64,000 nucleotides of DNA from Sipunculus nudus (taxonomy: Eukaryota > Annelida > Sipuncula > Golfingiida > Sipunculidae), in the NCBI GenBank assembly GCA_026874595.1, contig CM049306.1, forward strand, positions 8,612,519-8,676,518. The letters run 5' to 3'. Below, piece by piece: positions 14,001 through 27,500 of this stretch (position 1 is the first letter of the stretch; each line of letters starts with the position of its first letter). Below the pieces are notes generated by a model. That model ran no database searches, was not told where the DNA came from, and saw nothing but the letters and a program-made list of their open reading frames with translations. Both the position numbers and the translations under genes were made by a program.

Positions 14001-17000
14001 TTGACCATATATCTGTATCTTCTGTGACTTACTGTGTTGTGTGACTGGCTGCTCAGGGTGACCTAGGTTAGGACCTTGACCATATATCTGTATATTCTGT
14101 GACTTACTTTGTTGTGTGACTGGCTGCTCAGGGCGACCTAGGTTAGGAACTTGACCATATATCTGTATATTCTGTGACTTACTCTGTTGTGCGACAGGCT
14201 GCTCAGGGTGACCTAGGTTAGGACCTTGACCATATATTTGTATATTCTGTGACTTAATTTGTTGTGTGACTGGCTGCTCAGGGTGACCTAGGTTAGGACC
14301 TTGACCATATATCTGTATATTCTGTGACTTACTCTGTTGTGTGACTGGCTGCTCAGGGTGACCTAGGTAAGGACCTTGACCATATATCTGTATATTCTGT
14401 GACTTACTCTGTTGTGTGACTGACTGTTCAGGGTGACCTAGGTTAGGACCTTGACCATATATCTGTATATTCTGTGACTTACTCTGTTGTGTGACTGGCT
14501 GCTCAGGATGACCTAGGTTAGGACCTTGACCATATATTTGTACATTCTGTGACTTACATTGTAGTGTGACTGGCTGCTCAGGGTGACCTAGGTAAGGATC
14601 TTGACCATATATTTGTATATTCTGTGACTTACACTCTTGTGTGACTGGCTGCTCAGGGTGACCTAGGTTAGGACCTTGACCATATATCTGTATATTCTGT
14701 GACTTACATTGTTGTGTGACTGGCTGCTCAGGGTGACCTAGGTTGGGAACTTGACCATATATCTGTATATACTGTGACCTACTTTGTTGTGTGACTGGCT
14801 GCTCAGGGTGACCTAGGTTAGGACCTTGACCATATATTTGTATATTCTGTTACTTACTTTGTGTGTGACTGGCTGCTCAGGGTGACCTAGGTTAGGACCT
14901 TGACCATATATTTGTATATTCTGTGACTTACTTTGTTGTGTGACTGGCTGCTCAGGGTGACCTAGGTTAGGACCTTGACCATATATCTGTATATACTGGG
15001 ACTTACTTTGTTGTGTGACTGGCTGCTCAGGGCGACCTACGTTAGGACCTTGACCATATATTTGTATATACTGTGACTTACTTTGTTGTGTGACTGGCTG
15101 CTCAGGGTGACCTAGGTTAGGACCTTGACCATATATCTGTATATACTGTGACTTACTTTGTTGTGTGACTGGCTGCTCAGGGTGACCTAGGTTAGGACCT
15201 TGACCATATATCTGTATATACTGTGACTTACTTTGTTGTGTGACTGGCTGCTCAGGGTGACCTACGTTAGGACCTTGACCATATATCTGTATATACTGGG
15301 ACTTACTTTGTTGTGTGACTGGCTGCTCAGGGTGACCTAGGTTAGGACCTTGACCATATATTTGTATATACTGTGACTTACTTTGTTGTGTGACTGGCTG
15401 CTCAGGGTGACCTAAGTTAGGACCTTGACCATATATCTGTATATACTGTGACTTACTTTGTTGTGTGACTGGCTGCTCAGGGCGACCTAGGTTAGGACCT
15501 TGACCATATATCTGTATATACTGTGACTTACTTTGTTGTGTGACTGGCTGCTCAGGGTGACCTAAGTTAGGACCTTGACCATATATCTGTATATACTGTG
15601 ACTTACTTTGTTGTGTGACTGGCTGCTCAGGGCGACCTAGGTTAGGACCTTGACCATATATCTGTATATACTGTGACTTACTTTGTTGTGTGACTGGCTG
15701 CTCAGGGTGACCTAAGTTAGGACCTTGACCATATATCTGTATATACTGTGACTTACTTTGTTGTGTGACTGGCTGCTCCGGGCGACCTACGTTAGGACCT
15801 TGACCATATATCTGTATATTCTGTGACTTACATTGTTGTGTGATAGGCTGCTCAGCATGACCTAAGTTAGGACCTTGACCATATATCTGTATATACTGTG
15901 ACTTACTTTGTTGTGTGACTGGCTGCTCAGGGTGACCTAGGTTAGGACCTTGACCATATGGAGCTCCTCCTCTGGAGGCCTGAACTTGTACCGGGATAAT
16001 CCTAGATCCTTGATCCTGGGGTTGTTGGCCGTACTGTTGTCCATATGGTTGCTGGCCATAAGGTTGCTGTCCAGAAGGTTGTTGACCATATGGCTGTTTC
16101 CCATATGGCTGTTGTCCATATGGCTGTTGTCCGTAAGGCTGTTGTCCATATGGCTGTTGTCCAGAAGGCTGTTTTTGTTGGCCATATGGATAATCTGCAA
16201 GGTATTTTTTGTTATTTATTTACCAGTATATGGAATTCTTTTCTTGCTTGTATAATTCATTTGGTAAGTATAAATTAAATTTAAAATACATTCCTTATTA
16301 AAAGATTCCATGCAAACTTTTTCTGACCATGCAAAATAAACATATTTTGCACACAATTTTAGGAACATTCAATATCCAAAACTTTGGAACATGTCAAATA
16401 AATGTTACACTTCACAACACTCTCTAATGGTATGAGCAGCTATTTGGTGTAAAATATATCCTTTGTAAATGGTCACCATGCTATCAAACATAACTAATTT
16501 AATTTGTATAATGCATGAGCTCATATCTGAGATTTTATTATATCAAAGAATTTAAATCCAATGAGTATTATTGTACCTGTTTCACTTCATTAATGACTGA
16601 ATAGACAAATTTTAAAATATATTTAAGGTAAAAAAGCCAAAGATTTAGGAGAGGTAACTCAAATAAATTATGCAAAGCCCATTAATGACCATACTGCCAT
16701 GGTAACAGAGCTCTGGAATGGTGAACATTGACTAAATAAAAGTATACAAGCCAACTAAACAGAATTAATCATAAAAGTAACCCAAGAAACAAAGGCAAAT
16801 AAACAGCACTATGTACATAAGTAAATTAAAATAACTTTCACAGAGCAGCAAATCAACCATGAGAAAAGCAGTTAGCCATGCCTGATGAAGATCTGTATGG
16901 GTGAGCCTGAAAGGTGATGTCACCCCGTGCCCCCACTAGAGGGCGCTGATTGTCTTGTCCTCTGCCTACAGGTGGGTAACCATGGCCACCACGACCTGTT

Positions 17001-20000
17001 GTTATATATATATACATACATAATCACAACACTGTGGAAAGAAAATTGAACTTAAAGCACTACAATATATGAAAATGTGGTGAAAACAATTTAAAAGTAC
17101 TACAGTATATGAAACTACAAGCATTCACACACCATATCACCGTCATCTGTTCATACATTAAAGGACAGCTTAATATCAACAAATTTATTGCAATGTCCCC
17201 ATTCAATTAAACACTCTGATGTAAAATGAGAATGTGACAATTTATAACATGCTATGTGCATCGTGTGCTCAAGTCATGCATGTCACTCAACTTAAACTCC
17301 ATGCTCTTATTGTGCTGAAGATCTCATTGTTATTCTTATTGTTCTAAAATACAGCACACAGAAGATTTTTCATCAAATGGAATTAAAGGAGAACATCTGT
17401 GAATTAATTTCATTGAAATCACACAATTTTTGTGTTTGTAGAAATTAAAGGAAAACTTTAAACCTTTGTGTCTGCATCTAAAACACTCTCAGTACAGCTT
17501 ATACATATCTACATTTATTTTAAGTATACTTAACTGGCTTTGGAAACCCTTCATATCCGATATGAACCCATCTGCATACATTTATGATCTTTCTCAAGAA
17601 CATCTTTTGATAATTATTTTTGCAAATGATCAGGCAATCAAGAGAAGCAGATGTTGAATCAAATAAAACTTCATTAATTTGGGTACAGAATATGCCTAGT
17701 TATACAAAGCCCTTTTAAATGAGACCATTCAACCATGGCTGGGATAAAGATCATTGATATCTTCCAAGCACCAGATTTTGTGACAGAATATAATTTTCTA
17801 TGAAGCATACATCTAAGTTCTAAGAGGAAACAATGACAGAATGCAAGAACTACAAATGATACCAGCTAAAGCTCTACTCAATACAAACAGTTAGACTGGT
17901 AAAGAGGTAAACATCATGCAACATGCCTTCAGATCGCTCGATCTGGCCGGGTTTTCCGTCACCCTGACCGTGCCTCTCAACATGCTCGGTGTTAGCATCA
18001 GGTCCCCTGTTGGTGTCTGAATCCTCAGAATCTGTGCGAGCATATACACGTGACATGTCAACCTGTGCCAGTATATACATGTTGTGTCAAGACCTGACAT
18101 GTCAATCTATGTGAGCATACACACGACAGGTGATTTGGTGCATGTAGTCATGGCATCAGTTTACGTATGCATACACACATGACATGTCAATTGATGCAGG
18201 CAGCACCCATCACAATGTCAGTCTATATATGTGTATACATATGACATGGCAAGTTAACCTAAGTGCATTGTATACATAAGGTGACAGGGATTGTCAGTGT
18301 ACACTCATATACAAACTACATGTGTATGTGCAAGCATCCATGAATGGCATGCCATAATGTAAAAGCACATATAATCATGATATGTTAACCTGTGCAGGTG
18401 CATATAGAAAACTTTCTGTGAGTGCATGGTGTGATTAAGTGTTTGTGTAATGAAGTTAAAAGTGTCATAAATAATTCACATACAATAATATCAATACTAC
18501 ATGAACAACAAAACCACGCACATGCAACACTCAAGTAACAAGTCCTGCTGTTTAGGTAAAAAAAAATAAACGGTATGGTTCTCTGGCACTGCCGGCGTCA
18601 ATTTTAATCCCCATTTTTATTTTGATTTTCATCTTTCAAGAAGATAAAATAATACAATTTAGATACAATTTCCTTTGTTATTTAGTGGTTTTACCTGTTA
18701 AGCATAAAAATATTTTTTTTATTTTCCCTGATCATAGATTTTTATCGAAACATACCAAAAAATTCAAAAATAAAATACCGCCCGCCCGCAGTGATTTTTT
18801 TAAAAAGTGCCTGAGAACCAAACCTTTTAATTTTTTTGGCCTTAGACATCATTCCCTGATGGTTCAAACTTAAATAAACCAGCTGTGACTGTGACAGATC
18901 ATTGTTCCCTTACACAGAACCTTGTTTAGTACTACTGGGACCTCTTTAACCTGTGTGACCAAGAATTTCCATAATCATCTAAGGTTACTTGAGTACTTTC
19001 TTCAAATTACTGAAACTTTGTTTCTCTTCCTAAAATATTATCAGTTTGATTATTAAATTATGAAACCATTTTTAGATTAAGCAATAAAATGTTGTCTTTG
19101 AATTATGATACTCAATGTTTTAATTGTTCATAATGAAGATTTAATATAACAAGACCCCAATATTTCAAAGTTTAACATATACTATCATATTTCATATATG
19201 ATCTAAATATTACTGCCAACTACAAATGACAACTGAAGAATGAAGTGCATGATATCTCTTGAAGTTACAGTTCAAACATTTTTACTTTGCCAAAGTTTAC
19301 TTCCTTTTTATCAATGATGTATCTATCGTTTACATATGGGGTCCAGAAAACCTCTCTATATATCTTATTACATATTAAATTATACCTTCCATATTTAGAG
19401 CCCAAGAGATTAAGAACCATTAATACTAAATTGGGTAACATGTCATTTTTTTACATTCTATGTTGTACTACCATAAAGACCAACTGTTCTTGTGGCAGTG
19501 AATTATAATGCTGAAGGCAGAGAACTACTAAGCACTCCTAATTTTTCCTTTGATCCTACACTGTTTAGCAAAAGCTGCAGCATTTACTATGGAGGCTTTC
19601 AACATACATCAGAACAAAACCAGAGTGTTGTAGAAAACATTCCCAACAAACATTCATCAGCCAAACCCTTATATCTATTCTAATTTTGGAAACTAGTCCT
19701 AAAAAGTTTTGCTGCTTAACTTTCTTGGTGAATTACGGGGGCATCTATTATTCAGGAATGTTATAACAAACACAGTTCCATTTAGATAATTAACAGAATG
19801 ATGGATTGATGTACCAAACTGGTCAGCATGAAGCTATACTTGACATGATGCTGGGGCCATAATCTAACAACCACTAATGTATGATTTAATGATGGTGTTC
19901 TGACATGCCCCTTGACACCACAGAATTTGTAACCTTTCTTTCTATCAACAATCCTTCAGAGTAACAAACAAAGCAGTGTATGGAGCCTTGATTTATAATT

Positions 20001-20152
20001 TGGGTGTGTACTGTAAGTCTAAATTAAGCATGATAAAATAAACCCAAATTACTTCCATTCTTCCTTCTAACTAATTCTTAGATTTATTTTATAAAAGGTA
20101 CTTCATTTTAAGGTCTCACAACAGTTAGTTATATGTATTATAAATACTGTAT

Positions 20153-20189
<37 letters not shown>

Positions 20190-23100
20190 GTATACCAACC
20201 ATTACAGCACATATTAATCTCTAAATGATTTTTATCAACTAAATGTTGAGTAACAATTACTGTCATACACTGAACTATAATTACAGTTACCATGGAAACG
20301 CTTAATGAAATTTGAATAAAAAATACAATTATGAATGAAAATGATATAAAAATTAAAATGAACAGAAAGCATAAGAAACAGGAAAAAGAAAGAGTGACAT
20401 GCCTGAAGCTTCCCCTTTGGGTGCCTTTGATCCCATCAGCGCGGCCATGCGTGCAGCGTGCTTCTTGTCTGCTACAGCTATCACAACACATCCACATGCA
20501 CATGTAACAAAGACCTCGCTGACTCACACTAAAACAGCTCAGGTGGCACCAGTAAAGCCAAGCCTCAAAATCAATATGCAAATTATTTCAAGGACAACCG
20601 ATTAAGCCTGACCCCTGGGAATTAGTTTTTACCCTCATTCACATTGTCCCTATCTGCTGAGCTCAGTTCCTATTGTTTTCACAAAACACTTAGAAATGTC
20701 CCCTTTGTGTATTTTTTTTCTTTCAGTGACATTCTCAAAAATATGATATCTTATCCATTGTTTTTGTTACAATTTTATTTTTTATTCACTGTAAGAAATA
20801 CAATTGATTTTTGTTTTGATTTCTGTAATAATTTTCTGATCAATATAGACTGATCTGAACAGAGAATACACCTGGATCCTGTTTTATATGGCTTGACATG
20901 ATATTAAAATAAGGGAATAAGAATAATTATGATTACGTATTAATTACTGATGCCACCTGAGTTAAGCAAATCATGCAAGAATCACTGACTGACAAAATCA
21001 ATACATATGTGTCTGTTTCTTAACCAGATGATATGCTTGGTAAAATGGACATTAACAAACAAGACCTAGTTCTACAGAAGAACCTGACTTAATTTACAAG
21101 AAGTTCAGTGTCAATATCATTGGTAGACGATAAAATAAACATATGTTTTAGATTATACAGATTTTAATTGCTGTTCAGGATAATATATACTGATATGGCT
21201 AATTATTACTCAACTGAAATCCTGGTAAAATCAACTTAGCTCTTAAAAACAATTTTCCATTTTACATTGTAAATCACTGAGAACTGATTAATAAATGATC
21301 AGTTAATTAAGGCAGCATCACTAGCATAACAATTTTCACAAAATACATCATTTTCCATTCATGAGTTCTTGGCAACAGATGAGGTAAAAATAAATTAAGT
21401 GCCAAATCACTAAAACCAATAAACATAACAATGACATAAATGAAATTTATTTTGTATTCTGTCAATAATTCTCCAGGGACAACATACTCTTAAATATTTG
21501 AAGGGTGATAAATCAATCCGAGGATTCAAACCATATTTTTCATTATTAGACAATTAATTGGTTTTAAAAATGACATACATTAATATAAGTGTTAACAATA
21601 TTTTCCCCTGTATAATCGTTCTTTAGTGACAATCAACTGAGAGTGGAATCTGTAAATTTTTAGGGGAGTTGTCTGTAATATTCTGTTCTTCTTATGTGTT
21701 TTAATTAATTAATTAGCAAAATGTCCTTACCACTCCTGATCCTATAAATCTCAAATTAATTCTCAGCTAATTATAACTGAGCTATGATGAAATCATTAAC
21801 TTGATTGACAGATGATTTTATAAATACTATTCAGCAGTTCATCTGATGGCTGGGCAGGGATGCTATTATTACATGAATACAATTTATGCACATGAGCATG
21901 ACACCATAGAAACCAATAGAACAAAGACTGAGAGGAAGAGGATATAAACACATGCCTGGCGCTCTCTTCTGTGTGCCTGGTGAACCTTTGTCTCCTGAAT
22001 ACACAATCTCCACTTTACCCTGACCAGTGGTGCCATCTGATGACAAGCAAATGAACAAAAGCACATGCATCAAAATAAAAAGGTGGAGAATTATTAAATG
22101 TTAATAAAAACAGAAGATCTTCAGTTATATATCATAAGTAAAAGCAGACATTACTTAATATTAGTACAGAGAAGAAAACTAGTAAAAATTTTCATGTATA
22201 AAGAAATTTAGATGACAAACTTAAAAGTTTAATCCTGAGGATACATATGCAAATAACTGTTTTTGGAAAAGTTACTTCAACAGACTAACTTGTGAATGCT
22301 GCCTTACACTTTGTTAATGTATTTCTCAGACAAAATATGTGTAAATAGTATGTTTCACTGGGTAAAGTATTACTGTGTAGGTAACTGGTCATCCAACATA
22401 TAAAAACGCAAGTGTTATAGAAGCCAATACAATAATTTGTATCACAGCAAGCTGATCAGCAAGCTACTCCTCGAGAGGCAAATAGCCCCTGACCTCTGTC
22501 TTGTAAAATCTGGAGTAAATAACAGATATTCAACATATTTTCACTGTTAAAAATATTATGGCACAGCAAAAGTAAACCATATTGTATGACAAGGGGAATG
22601 TGTGTATGTATGGGGAAGAGGGTGTTTGGCTGTGTGCTTGTGAGTGGAAGAGGGCATATATTTTTTTAAGTGGCATTAAAAATTAAAATAATAATTTGAT
22701 TAAGAAACAGAAATCAATTATGCATGCCTTTACGACCAAGCCTAGGAGACCGTCCTCCGGGCACATACACTACTTCCACAGGGGGTTGTTTAGGCTCCTC
22801 TGGTTCTGCAGCATGCAAATAAAGCAGAGTTAGGTCACACAGCATCAACTTGTCACCCCCACACAGCAATGGACAAGTCCAGCTGAATTTCAACACACAG
22901 ACTCTGCTGTCAAATCTCCCTGTAACACAACCTTCTGGTCCAAACCATCACATGCAAGAGATCATGTGTTCACTTAAAATATTAAATACTTCATATCCAG
23001 CTATTTAGATACTGACTATATTAACTCTGCATGTACAACTTGATGTGCTTAAGGTCTCAGAACTGATCATGGGCATGTAAAAACATTGTTTAAGATTTTC

Positions 23101-24539
23101 CTTACTGGTCTGGGACCACTTGATGTGTATATATTCTAATAGCTGAGAATATGCTCAACATATTGGTATATGGCACATATAAATGTCTCTTACACTAGTG
23201 GATATTATCTAGATTTCAAAATATTTTAATGTATTTCATGTATTTGACTAAAAATCATTTTTTATGCATACATGTAACAGCTCCAGACTATCTCATATCT
23301 GAGAATTATTGATTAATAATTAAAATGTATAAAACTACTGGTACCGGTATTCAATGTTTTAGTATGTTCTTGTAGAAAGTTTTTGGAAAAATGCAAAGTT
23401 TCACACATAAAATATTATAGAGAATTATTTACATGTCAAGTGGTTAGCTTATATTAAGGAAAAATGAACCACTGTGTAGACAGACCCCTTGGACAGTTCT
23501 GGGACCTCAATAAATCACACCAGCAAATGCATATTGTCACCTTTGCATTTGATGCAGACATCCCATTACCATGAGTATCATATATTATGGTGAGTTATAT
23601 CACAACCACAAGAAGTAGAGGATGTCTATTTTTAGTTTTGGGATATGAACAAATAATAAAGCATTTATTCTTGATAGTGTTACAAATATGTGATTAAGCT
23701 TTGTAATCCTGAAAGATAAACTCTGTCAGCAAAACCCCATGCCTGTAAATCTTTCAACCCATGTGCACATATATGCCTATATGCATAATAAATAACCTCA
23801 AAACCTGTGAGTGTGAATGTATATATGAGTAAACTAGCTTGTGACTGTAGTTTTTGGTAAAATCAGCCTGTGAATCTGATAGGCCATCCAGAAGGTTGCA
23901 GGACTGATTTCATTTTATGAGGATTCCCTCAAGAGCTCAAATCACATGTCCTCTGAGTGACCATCACCATTATTTTATAGTATCTATACTAGAGCCCTGC
24001 AGGCTGCAAGTAAGAGCCTGCATCCACTCCACAGGAAAAGCCTTTAGCCCGAAACCGCCCTTTGATGCAGATGGCACTGCCCTGCAGTTGAGAAAACACG
24101 CCCCACACTTAAAAGAAAATCGACCTGCAAATTTAGGTTTCACATCTGACCTGCCATGCATATTTATCAAAATACAGCCAGGATTCAACCCGTAAATATA
24201 AACCTGCAGGACAGGCTTTGGCTGGCACAGGGTTCTATTGTATATGTCGAGGGAAGAATGAGAATCTGGGAAAGTCCGGAATCGAAAAATAAGAATCCAG
24301 AGATGTTATGAAGGGATTCCCATTCTTCTGGGAAGAATGAGAATTCTCATTCTTCCTGAGACAAATGAGAATTCCAGTCTCTCCTGGGAAAATCAAACTT
24401 TGATTGTCTTTCTTTCACATTAATTCTGAACTGTTCAAGTACTAAAAAAAGAAATAAATAGTACACTCACACAAAATAGAAATATGTGAATAAAATATGA
24501 ACCTAAGAAAAAGTGTTATATAATATATATATATATGTG

Positions 24540-24599
<60 letters not shown>

Positions 24600-27500
24600 G
24601 TGTTAGTCAATCTAACGTAAGATGTTTATCTTCACTGAATTGTAGATTAAAAATATTCATATCTAGAAATCTTTATAATTGAATCATGTGTTTTCAACTA
24701 ACATGTATTTGATGGGTTTAGTACTATCATGTGTGAACAAAACTGATTTTAACAGAAATGTGTTTTCTACTTTTTTTCATGACAAAAAATGTTACTGTTC
24801 TTTTAGCAATGGTCAGTTAATAACATTAAAGTTTGGTTATAATACTGTTGTAAAATATGCAAACTTAACCCACCTTAACTATTAAAAGGATATCATTTAA
24901 CAAATTGGAGCTGGCTGGGAAAAAAAAAGAATTCTGGTTTTTACCAAGAAAAATCAGAATTCTCATTCTTCCCGGAAAAAATCAGAATCAAATCATAGTA
25001 TGAAATGATTCTCATTTTTCCCAGGAAAATTGGGAATTCCCATTATTCCCTGGGAAAATCAGAATTCTCATTTTTCCTGGGAAAAATCAGAATTCTCATT
25101 TTTCCCGGGAGGATTCCCGATCTTCCCAGATTCTCATTCTTCCCTCGACATATACATCCTGATGAATATATGGTCATTACACAGAACTTTACAAATTCAC
25201 ATGACTGATTTTTTATGCATATACATTCATATTTGTGCACATTGGTTTTAAGTTTAATCACACAATATTCAATCATTAGCTGAACACAAAGTAACACTTC
25301 AGATGAGACATGCATTGCATTGTTAAATTGTCACATTTTTTCTTAAATCACTTCAAAATATGTAGATTTCCTTTTTCATTACACCAATAAAGACAGGGGG
25401 GGGGGGGGGGGGCTGAATTTCATATTCAAACCTGCAAAGTTTGAAGCTGAGAAAATATATTATATTAGAACATTGGTCACAAAAACCTGAAAAATATAAA
25501 ATTCTCACAAAATTTGTTTCCAGCAATAATAAAATATACTGCAAAAATTATATTGGTTTTGGTCACCCAAGCAGGTATAGGCAGGTATAAGCCTGTATGT
25601 TGCTATGGTAACAATCAATACTATGGTCAGTACCATATTGGTTATATTATAAAGACAAACAAAGTAAACACAAATCTAAAGAAATCTACGGAAAAGCAAA
25701 ACAAAACGGTTCACAACAAAATTCATAACTGTACCCTGAGGCAGCTTTACACCAGTAGTGCAACATTTCTCCACCAGATGGAGACATCTATCCTACACCT
25801 GCTTTTGTTTTGACAAGTGTCTGAAAACTTTTTTCACTAAGAAGGGCCCTCAATAGGAAGAAAATTTGGAGATTCTGGGACGCTCAGAATAAATATTTGG
25901 AGTCACATGGGATTTTGGAGTGTTCCATGGGGAGGGGATCTATGCCCAAGTTTGAAGGGTTATGAAAATCAGGTTTTTTTTTTAATTTATATCATTTTTA
26001 ACATATCATTTTAATGACTGGGTACTGTGATATTATATATTTCATTATAATGAAGTTTAAGGGTCCTAGGTGATGCACAGTATATACACAATTCCCTGGT
26101 TTGTGTGAGATAGTCACAAATGGTCAGTGACTACTACATGAGCTAGCTTTTACACTCTCTGCTTTACATCAAGAAATTTGCGTGGCCCATCAGATTCTTG
26201 GCCCTCATAAATGAGTGTCTGAATGATGCTAACCCCAACATCCCTGACAGCCCAGAATTAGGGGTGTCACCATGCTCCATACAGAGACAGAATCTGAGCA
26301 AAACTAAGATTATTAAAATTAAGACACAAAGATCTAATGAATGATTACATGACATGTATATGTTAAATATTTGAGAGATTTTCATTCTTTTCATTATTGT
26401 TCTTGTTATTACCATCATTATTAAGATTACCATAATACATAAAATTTCAAGTGAGGTCACTAAACTGTTAGTCATTCTATATAGACAGACATTCATTTTA
26501 TATGATAGATATAGCCTATAGGCAACAGTGATAATTTATCTATTTTCAAATACTTCTCTTGACTGGTTCCCCTTCAGTTAGCAGGCCTTTAGAACTGGTA
26601 CCCAAAGGAAACATCAGCTCATACCTGACAACTCTCTGGGAGGTGTCTTGCAATGGTATGAATTTATTTTGTACTGTTAATTTTTTTTTAAATCTATACA
26701 AAATATTTTTAAATAATATGTCTATATATGTGGCACAGAGCACAGAGTGAATAACTCCCTTTTACATTGTATGTAACATATGTAGTCATATTCTAAATTA
26801 TTTTCAGTGGATTAAAACGAAGCAGTGCAGAATTCATGCTGGTCATGACTGTAAAACACAGCCGACTAAAACAACAACAGAACAACAGTGCATGTATAAT
26901 GAATGAACAATTTAAAGCTGTAAACAGTGGAGTAAATTCTTAGCAATTTACATAAAGCAGGACTGGCATGAGGCTTTGTAAACATGTTTAAACGCAAAGG
27001 TTCAAAATGGTTAGGGTCAGGGGTCATACACGAATTCAAAACATCTCAGCCGCATGACAGATATGAGAAATTCCTAGCCTTGGTGTGTAGGCTGGCTGGG
27101 GGCTTTGGACACTGTTATGGTGAGTGGTGGACCTGTTCCTCCTTTAGGCACCTTTATTTGTATCCCTACAAATTACCATATGCAAATCATATGCAAATTT
27201 CACTGCAAAAGTCAAATAGACAAAACAGCCTATATACAAATGTTTTCTATGAAATTGTATGCACAAGCTTGTAAATACACCATACACCACCCATGTCAAT
27301 AATACTGCAATAAACAGATATAAGCAAATCAGTTGTGAAAACCTATGCTTAAGTCTGCAATATTCACAACACAAGCTTAATACCCTTCATCACTTCAGAT
27401 GATCACAAATCACAAACCTCAAGTTCAAACTATAGACCCTTCTGTCAAACATTTCAGTTAATATTCATGAAACTTGAAAGGAACAACTAAAACAAAGCCA

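Noticed and set aside
13497-15960. CRISPR-like array
   Set aside because: Units are directly tandem with no unique spacers, in a eukaryotic gene; minisatellites instead.
15937-16200. ORF rich in Asn-Ser-His-Met repeats on the minus strand
   Set aside because: It starts at TTG within the splice acceptor and is out of frame with E12 and E14; the PYGQQ frame fits the exon phases.
23742-23806. Another AG|GCATG site (ACAG|GCATGG) with a possible upstream acceptor
   Set aside because: The segment reads phase 1 to 0, not 1 to 1, so it would break the frame, and it lacks the Pro/Gly/Lys composition of the cassettes.
26984-27274. 96-codon plus-strand ORF
   Set aside because: No domain or splice support; it lies antisense to a candidate cassette within an intron.
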